The notes beneath the pieces are model-generated. The model had not been told where the DNA came from and did not search any database. It was given only the letters and a program-made list of their open reading frames with translations. A stretch of 64,000 nucleotides of DNA from Chondrilla cf. caribensis (taxonomy: Eukaryota > Porifera > Demospongiae > Chondrillida > Chondrillidae), in assembly GCA_964020155.1 (NCBI GenBank), contig OZ026563.1, positions 4,270,440-4,334,439 of the forward strand. Reading direction: 5' to 3'. The first letter of the stretch is position 1, and each line of letters opens with the position of its first letter. Both the position numbers and the translations under genes were made by a program. Shown one piece after another: positions 26,836 to 44,869 of this stretch.

Positions 26836-27012
26836 GTGCATGTGTGTGGGTTGTGTGTATGTTTTCATCATCTCTTCATTATAGTTACTCCCTCGTTATC
26901 ATCCGTGTAGTCACCTCCTGAAGGCAACACAGAGACTACAAGTCACCCACAATCCAGTCAGGACCCCCAATCCACACAAGAGAGGCTTATACATGAATTG
27001 CTGAACTTGTGA
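21324..27012 (+). CDS. TAF1C: TATA-box-binding protein-associated factor, RNA polymerase I subunit C (TAF1C)
   Basis: Subunit of the SL1/TIF-IB complex that recruits RNA polymerase I to rDNA promoters. Supported exons: 21324-21582 (donor uncertain), 21826-21896, 22059-22157, 22545-22638, 23228 to 23388 or 23395, 23571 to about 23900 (internally ambiguous, ending at 23939), 24190-24353, 24603-24744, 25023-25184, 25260-25335, 25645-25889, 26015-26216, 26476-26750, 26911-27012. The beta-propeller region is recognisable: GSPHWWGCGYASHPKQLILA and LGIVDMR match the family's W-x-x-C-D-FTAHPRVL and GVKMLD; LVATSNSLLVVDIRRRQEPV matches SLYLVDERLPLVPVL. The C-terminal IEELESKLSDSDLGKRLLEQ matches LEDKLSERLGEAW. 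A cysteine cluster (CLNCFTYCKG, CCLCSKV) lies in the 26476 exon. Around 23753-23840 the frame changes without a good intron: a 34-bp intron or a donor at 23753 with an acceptor at 23840 would both fit. The donor at 26751 is the start of a (GT)n repeat. Confidence 0.8.
21966..22009. repeat. (CA)n microsatellite
   Basis: About 21 CA units in a TAF1C intron. Confidence 0.9.
22735..23112. repeat. 24-bp minisatellite in a TAF1C intron
   Basis: About 14 copies of GATGAGATGTGGAGTTTGTG plus tgtg. Some units carry extra GT pairs. All three plus-strand frames and parts of the minus strand stay open because the unit is a multiple of three. Confidence 0.93.
24779..24875. repeat. (TG)n microsatellite
   Basis: TG repeat with GG, AC and GC interruptions, 34 bp after a TAF1C 5' splice site. 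Confidence 0.9.
25345..25575. repeat. compound TG / TGCG / GTGGTG microsatellite
   Basis: 230 bp of TG units mixed with GGTGCGCGTGTTTGCGTG blocks, filling most of the TAF1C intron between 25336 and 25644. Confidence 0.9.
26751..26832. repeat. (GT)n microsatellite that includes a 5' splice site
   Basis: About 40 GT units begin at the first intron base after the exon ending ...CTCACTCAA at 26750. The 5' splice site is therefore the first repeat unit itself. Confidence 0.9.
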
Positions 27013-27381
27013 AGACCATGGCCTCTTTGTATGCATGCACTGTAGTAGATGTGGTGGTGAGGATTACAGGCCATCATTACATCGGTTGGTGGTCTGAGCT
27101 ATAACGGATGCTACAGAGCAGAGCTACAATGTTGTAATTGTTTGTGTGTATACTACATTGCTCAAGGGTACAGTGTATAAGTTGGGATCCATCAAGTTCA
27201 TTTTATGATTGTATTTTCTAGTTTGTTGTATTATATATTTTAATCAATTGAATTTCATTCACATTACAAGTATGTACGTAAATTATTAATTTTATAATAT
27301 TTGTACACAACTTACGTACGTACATACATAACTGTACATATTTACATACTAGTCATCAAGTAGGTCATTCAGTCCACCTGG
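27013..27381. other. 3'-3' interval between TAF1C and CCDC15
   Basis: 369 bp between convergent stop codons. AT-rich with short TACGTA palindromes; no other feature seen. Confidence 0.55.
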
Positions 27382-28965
27382 CTACAACACATCCAGAGAT
27401 GCCAGCAGAGACGAAAGTGCTTGAGCATACACAGCAGGGTTCTTGTAGAACATGCAGTTGTTGGCACATGTGAGGGGTCCACTGGACCACATGTCCGAGT
27501 GACAGGCGCACAGCGGGGGAGGGTCTATACCACGGTTCTTCATTCTCTCCTTTATGCGTTCCTTCAATGCTTCAATGTATCTACAAACAGCAAACAGTAA
27601 AGAACATACGTATATAGGGAACACTTGATAGAATGAAGATCTCGGTATACAATACTATAATATTATAACGATACAGAATATGATTCTGCATACGTACATA
27701 CATGTGTATGTACGTATATACATAATAATGCTCTGTGTATGAGAACATACGTATATGCCAGTATGGTGACATAGTCAACACATACGTACATACACAACTA
27801 AGCAACATGGAGCACCATATGAACATATGTACACATTTTACAGAATAGATAGTATAGAATTACTCCACATAATGAATGTGGTGTGTACCCTATCGCACAT
27901 GTAGGTAGACAATCTGTACTGCACAATCCAGACTACACATGTACCTGCGTACATCATGATACTGTTACATGACATTATGTACACAGTACGGCATCCTACA
28001 AACACCACTGCACACACCGTTCTGTCTCCTTGTACTTCTGTGCCCTCCTCTTCTCCTCATGTGCCAACATGGCCTGCTGCCACAGCCTAACTCTCTCCTC
28101 CTCAACTTCCACCTGTGACGAGGTGAAGGACTCGGTCGATGTATCGGATTCCACTTCTCCCCCCAAGTCCATTCTCTCCTGTTCCTTCACCTTCTTCAAC
28201 CACACCGCGGCTCTCTTGTGTTCGGTGTGTTGTCTGCTCTTCCTCACCTTCTCCCTACCAACAGCAGCGTACACCTTCCTGCATGTCACGTACTGCTGGA
28301 TCCTCTACAACATAAGGACATACAATAGATATATACACACATACGTACATATCTACAACTACAGTATGAGTGAGAGAATTCTTGTTAATCTGCCACAATT
28401 CATTTCCAAAAGTATTGTGAATTAATGGGATATTCATAGTACTTGTATAATATTATTATAACCTACATAGGGCTGTGACGTACGTATACACAGCTCGAGA
28501 TCACTCACATCGTTCTTCCTTTGAAGGTTTCGTGTGCATGAGGATATCAGTGGTCCATTCAGAGACGTGTCAGATCCCTTCAGGCAGGAGCCATGCGGAC
28601 ACAGGCTGGTGCTACTGGTCACACTCTCACAACATGTGGTCGTGGAGAGGTCTGAAGTGGAGCTACAACCAGCAGTGCTGGCGGACACTGTGGAAGGAGC
28701 AGGACTGAGGACACTTGGAGACTCCTGGCAGACCTGTTGCTGCTGTTGTAGTGAAGATCCAGTGTACTGATACTGGTGGTTTACTGGTCTTCCATTCTCC
28801 ACCACCTGGCCTGCTTCTGTTGACTTGTGTAAACCTTTATCCCGGAGTGGGTCATTCAGTCCCCACCATCCTCCAGGTAGTTCAGACTACATGGGACATG
28901 TTGAGAACACATCCATATATGTACATTAAAGGTGTATATAATTGTGGATCTCTCTACTATGCCAT

Positions 28966-29039
<74 letters not shown>

Positions 29040-29991
29040 GCTTTCTAAACACATGTACGTACATAAGTGTACAAATCACCCTACCATGTCAATATCATCT
29101 CTTCGCTGTGCTAACAACTGATCCCTGGCCCATTGCCTCATTTGCTGCAAAAAAAAAACAAACAAACAAACAAGTAAACAGCTCAGTCAGAGCCTGACCA
29201 CATGGATTCACATTATGGTTTATATTTTAACTCCTGTGCGGGATGCATCAACAGGAAGTAGTGATGTCATGTACTTATTAACAGGAAGTATGCCACATAT
29301 GTATGTACATGTGTGTGTTGTGATGTGTACATTTGTAGCTTACATTTGATTTAGGAGAAATCTTTTTCGTAACCAGGCAGACGTCATCCACATCGGTCTG
29401 AAGAAGACCTGAACGAGTCTCCAGTGACTTTCCCACCTCAGACTGTGCTTGACATACCATTCGTGCTTCCTTACGAGCCTGTGAGCACAAGCATGAAGCT
29501 AACAATAGGGAAACCGACACAATAGACAACCTATACCCACTCACCACTTTCCTAACGTGTTTTCCTATTAACGCCTGCTTGTGTGTTTCCCTCTCTTTCA
29601 CTCTCTGGGATACTTCTTTTCTGAATCGATGAAGTCTTTCTTCCTTCTCTGCCACCTTCATTTTAATGAACCTGTCGACCACTTTTGCCTGTTCCTAAGA
29701 GTAGGATAATCGACAATAGTCACACTATAATAATTGAAGCTGATAATGATATCTACGTATGTTATCATTCAACGTATGTTATCATTCGACACTGACCGAA
29801 AGCAGGATCGGAAATTTACTGCCAGACTTAGCACGTAACACTATTGCCGGGCAAATAAACTGAGTTTAACTTACAACGGCATCCTCCTGCGTAGGATTAT
29901 CGTGTTTCACAGTAACCTTCACTAAATTTGGATGCCCATTGCAAGCGGCAACAAACTTGGGCAGTCTCATGCGGTGCTTCAAGTCCTCCAT
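27382..29991 (-). CDS. CCDC15: coiled-coil domain-containing protein 15 (centrosome/centriole protein)
   Basis: Vertebrate CCDC15 is a centriolar inner-scaffold protein needed for centriole integrity and cilium formation. Minus-strand exons: 29991-29875, 29694-29545, 29478-29344, 29144-29085, 28886-28509, 28304-28018 and 27580-27382, all phase-consistent, giving 441 aa (human 951). The diagnostic C terminus is YIEALKERIKERM, PPLCACHSDMW, TCANNCMFYKNPAVYAQALS, matching the family's PLCCCGPDFW-TCANNCIFYKN-AYTRALHS. The middle has charged helices (FIKMKVAEKEERLHRFRKEV), a Gln/Ser/Thr-rich stretch (SSLQQQQQV) and a further coil (EEERVRLWQQAMLAHEEKRR). It is about half the human length, so internal segments are shorter or missed. 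The start MEDLKHRM is preceded by an out-of-frame ATG at 30034 whose reading frame overlaps the start and ends at 29897. It is divergent from TBC1D23. Confidence 0.88.
28967..29036. repeat. (CA)n microsatellite in CCDC15
   Basis: About 34 CA units in the intron between exons 4 and 5. Confidence 0.95.
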
Positions 29992-30056
29992 TTTGTTGCA
30001 GCAGTTTGTAGGTTTCCATAACGACGTCGGCCATTTTGACCTTTGTTATTTGGAAA
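29992..30056. promoter_or_regulatory. shared bidirectional start region, CCDC15 / TBC1D23
   Basis: 65 bp between the two ATGs. It contains CAAAATGGCCGACGTC on the minus strand and AAAATGGACGACGTC beside the plus-strand start. The region is therefore nearly palindromic around two GACGTC cores, at about 30023 and 30063. GACGTC is a CRE-like half-site arrangement. Regulatory role inferred. Confidence 0.55.
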
Positions 30057-38255
<8,199 letters not shown>

Positions 38256-38796
38256 CCAACCAGGGTCCAGCTGTCAACAGAATATTCAATCTTTATTTTG
38301 ATTACAATGTCGTTATTAATTTGTTGTTTAATTCTAAATTACCACTATAATATATCCTCATTTATAGTACCTTTCACTTTTACTATGTATAATGGAGTCT
38401 TTATATGTTCACATGTACAGACAAACACGAAGAGACCAACAGCAGTATTGGATAACATACTTGCAAGCTCAAGGCATGAGATTTGCCCTGTGTAGGCCTA
38501 ATTATTAGCTCATCTACTGGCACCAAGCTCGAAGTTCTTAAACAAAGTTGGTGTCGTAAGTAGTTCTATTATTACCGAGCGTTAGCGAGGTAATTGTTTC
38601 CGTTCGTTATAGCGGAGTCCGATCGAGGTCGCCCACGTTCTTAATTGCGGTGGCCGCCAACATTGTTGGATTTAGGTCATTTTTTGGTTTCTTTGAAATC
38701 GTTCGTCGAACGAATCGATCAGCACTAAGTCGTCCCACCGACGGTAATGGGGCACCGTCGCAGCATAATATTGAAATGGCAAACTTGGACAAAGGT
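38256..38796. other. 3' flank of TBC1D23 and CpG-containing sequence of unknown origin
   Basis: AT-rich to about 38560. It then becomes CpG-rich, starting ACCGAGCGTTAGCGAGGTAA, and runs into the duplicated segment at 38797. The CpG-rich part is open on the plus strand from 38650 to 38955, but I recognise no protein family. It looks like repeat-derived sequence. Confidence 0.4.
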
Positions 38797-40215
38797 GAAA
38801 GATGGCCGATTTCAAGACGTCGAGAATTAGAATTTGGGTTAGAATTCGAGCGCAACGGCTTCGACGAAGGTTATGTCTTCAGCGAAGGTTCTTCTAAACC
38901 TATTAGAGACGATCAAGTAATTCCAGTGCCTGGGGCGGCCTATTTTTCGAATTGAATATTTAGGGCAACTATAAATAGCGCAGATAATAATAATAAAATA
39001 GATAGGTCACGGTGGCGGGGTGGTCAGGTGACACGACTCTAGGCTCCAGGGCGCGGGTTCGAATCCTCAAAAGGACGGTTTTTTTCTCTGAAAAAAAAGA
39101 GCTCACTTCCTGGTGGTCAGTTGCAATACTCTCTACAAAGAACCGTAGGGGGGAGCTTTGGGACTCGCGGCTGACCTCCCAGCTAGAATAGTGTCTTCTG
39201 CATTCGTGGAATGACGCAAGTACACAGTCTCTGTGGAAAGTCCCTGTAAAGCCCTTCATATATAGGTGTCTTCGACCCTGAGTGGGTGACCTTTTTTATT
39301 TTCTTGTTCTGATATTGGTTTAATCTCTCTCTTTATTTTGTAATTATATTGCGATATTGTGTATAGCCTTAGCTATGTACGTGGCTGGGCTGCCTATGGC
39401 GTGTGTGGTAATAACTCGTGAGCACTTGTGTAACCATGTCTACTCATAATTTGGGTTGAATTAAAAAGAGAGCACAATAGTTACAACAATAGTGATGTTG
39501 AGTTCACAGTATCATTGCTAGTGGAGGTATTGGGCCACAAAGAGGGAAGCCAGTTTGAAAACGCCTTGTTCTGGAGTGTCCGAGAAGCTAGAGACAGTTT
39601 TGGAAGATCCAGAATCATCCAGACTCTGCCCCCTGTGAGGGGAGGGTGTAAACATCCGGGGAGAGTGGCCACCCTTCTGGGAGAAATGCCGTCCAATCCC
39701 TGATGGGAAGGTCTCCTTGAAGAGGAGAGGTTAAGAAACACGTCAACACAAAACAGAACAAGCATTGCGCGATACGCAATGCTGTCCACACACACCAGGT
39801 ATACACCAGATACTAACACATGCAGTCCACATATACCAGGTACTAACACATGCAGTCCACATATACCAGGTACTAACACACACAGTGTAGACAGTTCAAC
39901 TAACCAGCTCACTGGCTAGTTCCTGCTTCAGCAATTCCTTGTCGCCATCATCCAGGTCGGGATGCGACAGATAGCACAGTGCTTGACTGATCAGCACCAT
40001 CGCCACACGCTCCAACAGCGACAGAAGAAACCACCTGTACAATGGGACACAAGTGTGTGCAGGGCACAGGGTCACGCACAACAGGAGATAGTATACAAGT
40101 GATACGAGATACTCACCTACAATGAGTCATTTCACCTTGAGAGTTCTACCATGCAAGAAACAGTGGCATAGGTAGAGGAGGGTTTGTGGAGGTGATTGAT
40201 ATCACATGCACACAC
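38797..40215. repeat. tandem segmental duplication, copy A (1419 bp)
   Basis: It matches 40309-41697 almost base for base at an offset of 1512. The offset becomes 1482 after about 39840, because copy B has one fewer 30-bp AGTCCACATATACCAGGTAC-type unit. It contains a short plus-strand ORF ending GAAYFSN, a tRNA-derived SINE and two NUP188-like exons on the minus strand. Confidence 0.95.
39007..39300 (+). mobile_element. tRNA-derived SINE (in copy A)
   Basis: It starts with a tRNA-like head: A-box-like TGGCGGGGTGG at 39013-39023 and a perfect B box GGTTCGAATCC at 39056-39066. The arm around GACTCTAGGCTCCAG resembles tRNA-Leu. A non-tRNA body of about 220 bp follows and ends near CTTTTTTATTTT, a Pol III terminator-like run. 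The boundary at the 3' end is approximate. The head is too altered to be a functional tRNA gene. Confidence 0.75.
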
Positions 40216-40308
40216 GGGATGTGAAGGTCGATATAATACCATTGTATATAATATGTATTCATACGCGTAACTGTCACAGTGAATTTATATTATAATTTAT
40301 ATTGCGCG

Positions 40309-41689
40309 AAAAGATGGCCGATTTCAAGACGTCGAGAATTAGAATTTGGGCTAGAATTCGAGCGCAACGGCTTCGACGAAGGTTATGTCTTCAGCGAAGG
40401 TTCTTCTAAACCTATTAGAGACGATCAAGTAATTCCAGTGCCTGGGGCGGCCTATTTTTCGAATTGAATATTTAGGGCAACTATAAATAGCGCAGATAAT
40501 AATAATAAAATAGATAGGTCACGGTGGCGGGGTGGTCAGGTGACACGACTCTAGGCTCCAGGGCGCGGGTTCGAATCCTCAAAAGGACGGTTTTTTTCTC
40601 TGAAAAAAAAGAGCTCACTTCCTGGTGGTCAGTTGCAATACTCTCTACAAAGAACCGTAGGGGGGAGCTTTGGGACTCGCGGCTGACCTCCCAGCTAGAA
40701 TAGTGTCTTCTGCATTCGTGGAATGACGCAAGTACACAGTCTCTGTGGAAAGTCCCTGTAAAGCTCTTCATATATAGGTGTCTTCGACCCTGAGTGGGTG
40801 ACCTTTTTTATTTTCTTGTTCTGATATTGGTTTAATCTCTCTCTTTATTTTGTAATTATATTGCGATATTGTGTATAGCCTTAGCTATGTACGTGGCTGG
40901 GCTGCCTATGGCGTGTGTGGTAATAACTCGTGAGCACTTGTGTAACCATGTCTACTCATAATTTGGGTTGAATTAAAAAGAGAGCACAATAGTTACAACA
41001 ATAGTGATGTTGAGTTCACAGTATCATTGCTAGTGGAGGTATTGGGCCACAAAGAGGGAAGCCAGTTTGAAAACGCCTTGTTCTGGAGTGTCCGAGAAGC
41101 TAGAGACAGTTTTGGAAGATCCAGAATCATCCAGACTCCGCCCCCTGTGAGGGGAGGGTGTAAACATCCGGGGGGAGTGGCCACCCTTCTGGGAGAAATG
41201 CCATCCAATCCCTGATAGGAAGGTCTCCTTGAAGAGGAGAGGTTAAGAAACACGTCAACACAAAACAGAACAAGCATTGCGCGATACGCAATGCTGTCCA
41301 CACACACCAGGTATACACCAGATACTAACACATGCAGTCCACATATACCAGGTACTAACACACACAGTGTAGACAGTTCAACTAACCAGCTCACTGGCTA
41401 GTTCCTGCTTCAGCAATTCCTTGTCGCCATCATCCAGGTCAGGATGCGACAGATAGCACAGTGCTTGACTGATCAGCACCATCGCCACACGCTCCAACAG
41501 CGACAGAAGAAACCACCTGTACAATGGGACACAAGTGTGTGCAGGGCACAGGGTCACGCACAACAGGAGATAGTATACAAGTGATACGAGATACTCACCT
41601 ACAATGAGTCATTTCACCTTGAGAGTTCTACCATGCAAGAAACAGTGGCATAGGTAGAGGAGGGTTTGTGGAGGTGATTGATATCACAT

Positions 41690-41697
<8 letters not shown>
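40309..41697. repeat. tandem segmental duplication, copy B (1389 bp)
   Basis: Near-identical to copy A and separated from it by 93 bp of unrelated sequence. At its right end the shared CACACAC runs on into a long (CA)n tract, whereas copy A stops after a few CA units. Confidence 0.95.
40519..40812 (+). mobile_element. tRNA-derived SINE (in copy B)
   Basis: Second copy of the 39007-39300 element, duplicated with its surroundings rather than inserted independently. The B box GGTTCGAATCC is at 40568-40578. Confidence 0.75.
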
Positions 41698-41751
<54 letters not shown>

Positions 41752-41790
41752 GCACGCACGTACGCACACACACACACACACTCATGCACG

Positions 41791-41835
<45 letters not shown>

Positions 41836-41870
41836 GTACGCACACACACACACACACACACTCATGCACG

Positions 41871-41932
<62 letters not shown>
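41688..41932. repeat. (CA)n microsatellite with a repeated CTCATGCACGCACG interruption
   Basis: About 245 bp of CA broken by CGCACGTACGCAC and CTCATGCACGCACG blocks that recur about every 90 bp, showing block duplication inside the microsatellite. Confidence 0.93.
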
Positions 41933-41933
<1 letters not shown>

Positions 41934-42533
41934 TCTGAATACACTGGTGTACACAGTGCTGAACTCATCAGTGCACACCATCTCTATCAGTAGACATTCT
42001 GCAGATGAAAAGACCAACCTTAGACTTCAGTAGAGCCCGTCCAATGTCAAAGGCACAGACCAGAGATCCCAGGTTGGAGTGTTCCGTTATTGTTGCTTGA
42101 GGAGCCGAGAAGCTGAGTGTTACCATGGGAACAGAGTGAGCTTGATCAACAATCTAAAGAGAGAAAAATTGACAGACGTTGAGAGTGTACAGGTGAAAAT
42201 GAGCTGGTTACAGGGTTCACCCCTTCAATAAGAAAACTTGTTACACTTGGAGTATTCCTAGGGTTAGACTGGCTAGGCTAGACTGGCACTCTATGTATAG
42301 ATACATATTATGTATATTATGGTGTATGAACACATGATCATCAGGCAACTCATCTTCATGATTAATTCTTTTTAGGAGCTGGCGCAGGCAACTCACGTCA
42401 TATCATAGATCTTGATATGCAAGATCTATTTGCGAGGTTCTGAACTTTGTTCACAACTAGTCTATGGTAGGATATTAGTTTCGAATTTCAATTCTGATTT
42501 TCGAATTCGAACGGAAACATTCCTTCTCTGCAT

Positions 42534-42794
42534 ATGGCGGACGGAAGGCTTTCCCACGGTCACAGAGAAGGACGCTTTCTCGTGGAAAGGAGGATTTTCA
42601 AGAAGGAGAACCTAGCCAAAGCTGTTTTACCGAAACCGGATATCGTTGTTCCTCAGGAGGAGCTACCACTCCCGGAGGATTTCCAGAAAGAAGGATATCA
42701 ACGAAATATGACCGCTAGAGAAGCGGAAAATACGTGGACTGAACGGCTTCATATTCATTCTTCTAGCAATTCTGACACAGAGAACTCGCGTTAA
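42534..42794 (+). CDS. uncharacterised 86-aa protein just upstream of KIFBP
   Basis: Intronless ORF starting in CATATGGCGGACGG, with the same ATGGCSGAC start context as several neighbours. The product is basic at the N terminus (EGRFLVERRIFKKENLAKAV), then Pro/Glu-rich (PKPDIVVPQEELPLPEDFQK), and ends in a Ser-rich tail. No signal peptide, membrane segment or known motif is visible. Its stop lies only 51 bp before the KIFBP ATG. There is no poly(A) signal or plausible promoter room between, so the two may share one transcript. I do not recognise a family. It could also be a long upstream ORF in the KIFBP leader. Confidence 0.5.
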   Translation: MADGRLSHGHREGRFLVERRIFKKENLAKAVLPKPDIVVPQEELPLPEDFQKEGYQRNMTAREAENTWTERLHIHSSSNSDTENSR

Positions 42795-42845
42795 AGTTCC
42801 GGCCTAAGATCACAGGAGATTGTATACAGCACGAGTACCGCTAAA

Positions 42846-44585
42846 ATGGCCGACAACGACAGTCCACAAACGCCCACCTCCGGTACTAGTACAAGTCTCA
42901 AACATTTTCTGAAGGAGGACGTTTTGTCGAGGTACAAGGAAGTCAATGAGCTAAAGAAGGCATGGCCTAATGACCCCGAAGACAAGCCCTACGAGTCTCT
43001 CTACAAGGCTAGGAAGATTCTGGAAGACCTTCATTCAAAGCTGATCTCTTTGCGCGCTGACACTGAGGAGGAGGCAAAAGTAGCTGAACTCACTTTGGTG
43101 GCTATCAAGCTTGAGCTGGGGAAGAATCATGCTGATTCCGAAGAGCCGTCCACCGCAGAAAGATACTTCCAGGAGTGTGTAGTCATCCTGGGAATGACCC
43201 CAGTGGACCACACCAATGTGACTTTGATGATGCAAGCTCGCAATAAACTCGGAATTGTCTGGGCCGAGAGAAGCGAAAATGTCAAAGCTCTTGAGCACCT
43301 TCTGCGATCCAAGGAAGTCTACGATGAATACAAAAGCATAAACACTCCCCCTGCTCCCTTCACGGAAGTACAATCCTTAATGGATGCGGAGGCTGTTTGT
43401 GATACAGACCTGTGGAAGAATCTTGAGAGCATCCACACACACACGCTGTATTTCCTTGCTCAGGTGTACGGTAACATGGGGGAGCATGAGACTGCTGCAA
43501 AATACTGCTGCACCACGCTGGACCGACAGATACAGAGCAAGGAGTTCGATGGGATCGATTGGGCACTCAATGCTGCTTCCTTGTCTCAGTTCTACATTAC
43601 CAGACAGCTCTTTCGTGAAGGGCGCCATTGTCTGTCTAGCGCTGACAGAGTTCTGAGGGATTGGCAGAAAACTGAAGAAGACAACCTTGCGAAAAAGGAG
43701 GAACTGAGAGAGAAACTGGAGCAAGCGCAAGCTGACCTCTCCAGATGTTGGATCAAGTATTCTACCAATATATTGCAGAGTGCATCTGAAGAGAAAAAAG
43801 ATGATGAGTCGAATCAAAAAGGTGTTTCTGTGGAGGAAATTGCCTTTAGGTTTGAAGGTTTGAATGTAGCAGAATTGGAGGCTCTGGTCCCTGTCGAACC
43901 CATTGAAACCTTTGACCAGGCGCGTGCATACTTTCTGTTTGGACAGGAGCATGTTTTGCTGGCAAAGGCCTTTTTCACCCTGGACAGCCGTGCATCTGAC
44001 TATGCCAGCATCGTTCAGGACCACAGCACTCTGTTCAGACTTCTGTCACTGTTTGAAAATGACATCGGAAGAAAGTGCCGAATGCACAAGAGAAGAATCG
44101 ACATGTTGAGCGATGTGACCAATCAGCTGAATCCACAACACTTTCTTGTGATCTGTAGACAGTGTCACTATGAGCTAGGGGAGGTTAACTACGAAATGGC
44201 TGACTTGAAAATGACGGTTGCTGCTCAGAGTAATGCCTCCCCTCGAACACAACCACTCAACAAAATCAACAAGTTTCTACTTTCTGCGATTGAGCACTTT
44301 GAGATTTTCACCGACTCCTTCAAAATGGGAGAGAGATTCGATGTGCCAGAAGACTACTTCCACTCCTACATCATGGCCAAGCTGTGGATTGGTAGAGCAC
44401 AGGGCAAGATTCTGTTCACTTCTGCTGAGGAGGAGAAGAGGAATATGCAGAAGTCTCTGACACTCTACAGAGAAATTGTTGACTTTGCCAAGATACATCC
44501 GAAGGTAGAGGAGATCTGTGGAAAAGAGCTACAGATGTGCAAAGAAATGGTGGAACTCCTCCCTGCTAAGATAGCCATGTTATAA
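42846..44585 (+). CDS. KIFBP: KIF-binding protein (KIFBP / KBP), intronless
   Basis: Cytosolic TPR-like protein that binds the motor domains of a subset of kinesins and blocks their attachment to microtubules. A single uninterrupted ORF of 579 residues (human 621) begins MADNDSPQTPTSG and includes LYKARKILEDLHSKL, AERYFQECVVILG, RNKLGIVWAERSE, ALEHLLRSKEVYDEY, ALNAASLSQFYITRQLFREG and EVNYEMADLKM, all typical of the family. The helical repeats span nearly the whole protein. No frameshift or stop is present. Nearly all neighbours have many introns and the human gene is also split, so the lack of introns is notable: it may be a retrocopy that replaced the parent, or a lineage-specific loss. No poly(A) tract or target duplication is obvious after the stop. 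The 184-bp satellite starts about 285 bp downstream. Confidence 0.95.
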   Translation: MADNDSPQTPTSGTSTSLKHFLKEDVLSRYKEVNELKKAWPNDPEDKPYESLYKARKILEDLHSKLISLRADTEEEAKVAELTLVAIKLELGKNHADSEEPSTAERYFQECVVILGMTPVDHTNVTLMMQARNKLGIVWAERSENVKALEHLLRSKEVYDEYKSINTPPAPFTEVQSLMDAEAVCDTDLWKNLESIHTHTLYFLAQVYGNMGEHETAAKYCCTTLDRQIQSKEFDGIDWALNAASLSQFYITRQLFREGRHCLSSADRVLRDWQKTEEDNLAKKEELREKLEQAQADLSRCWIKYSTNILQSASEEKKDDESNQKGVSVEEIAFRFEGLNVAELEALVPVEPIETFDQARAYFLFGQEHVLLAKAFFTLDSRASDYASIVQDHSTLFRLLSLFENDIGRKCRMHKRRIDMLSDVTNQLNPQHFLVICRQCHYELGEVNYEMADLKMTVAAQSNASPRTQPLNKINKFLLSAIEHFEIFTDSFKMGERFDVPEDYFHSYIMAKLWIGRAQGKILFTSAEEEKRNMQKSLTLYREIVDFAKIHPKVEEICGKELQMCKEMVELLPAKIAML

Positions 44586-44869
44586 CCTAATTTGTGGTGG
44601 TTTACAATGTAGTGTACTTATTTTCTGCAATTGTATTGCCAATTGGGTGTGTCAATTATGTTCTATATAAACTGATATTCAACTGATATTCGAGTTATTA
44701 CAGGGCTTGGGGTCTCACTAGTCAGAATGGAGTATACTGGATATATCATTATATTAAAATGCAGTCAAATTTGCCTAGTACCTTGTGGGGCACACCAAAT
44801 CTGTACTAAATTAGTTTTACATCCACAGCTAGGTCAGGTTGAAATATTATGTTGACATGCCTTTTCTTG

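Larger units (their letters stand above)
39905..42153 (-). pseudogene. NUP188-like C-terminal exon fragment, with two exons duplicated
   Basis: Minus-strand exons with good splice signals: a, 42153-42019 (45 codons, contains QAHSVPMVTLSFSAPQATIT); b, 41627-41599 (29 nt); c, 41516-41387 (LLSLLERVAMVLISQALCYL, ELLKQELASEL). The phases a-b-c join correctly, so the piece was once, or still is, spliced. Exons b and c recur in copy A at 40145-40117 and 40034-39905; using both pairs would not keep the natural protein. I see no exons upstream of 42153 before the divergent ORF at 42534, and no C-terminal exon after ELASEL. It is therefore a fragment. Exon c resembles the C-terminal region of nucleoporin NUP188 as I remember it; the assignment is tentative. 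Confidence 0.5.

Noticed and set aside
28814..28834. 21-bp intron in CCDC15 (gtttac...gaag)
   Set aside because: The sequence is open and in frame through this stretch, so 28509-28886 is read as one exon.
39056..39066. Functional tRNA-Leu gene (B box GGTTCGAATCC)
   Set aside because: The acceptor stem and variable arm do not pair properly and a long non-tRNA body follows; it fits a tRNA-derived SINE better.
39481..39912. 143-aa minus-strand and 62-aa plus-strand ORFs in both copies of the duplication
   Set aside because: No family resemblance, opposing frames over the same DNA, and overlap with repeats and splice sites of the NUP188-like exons.
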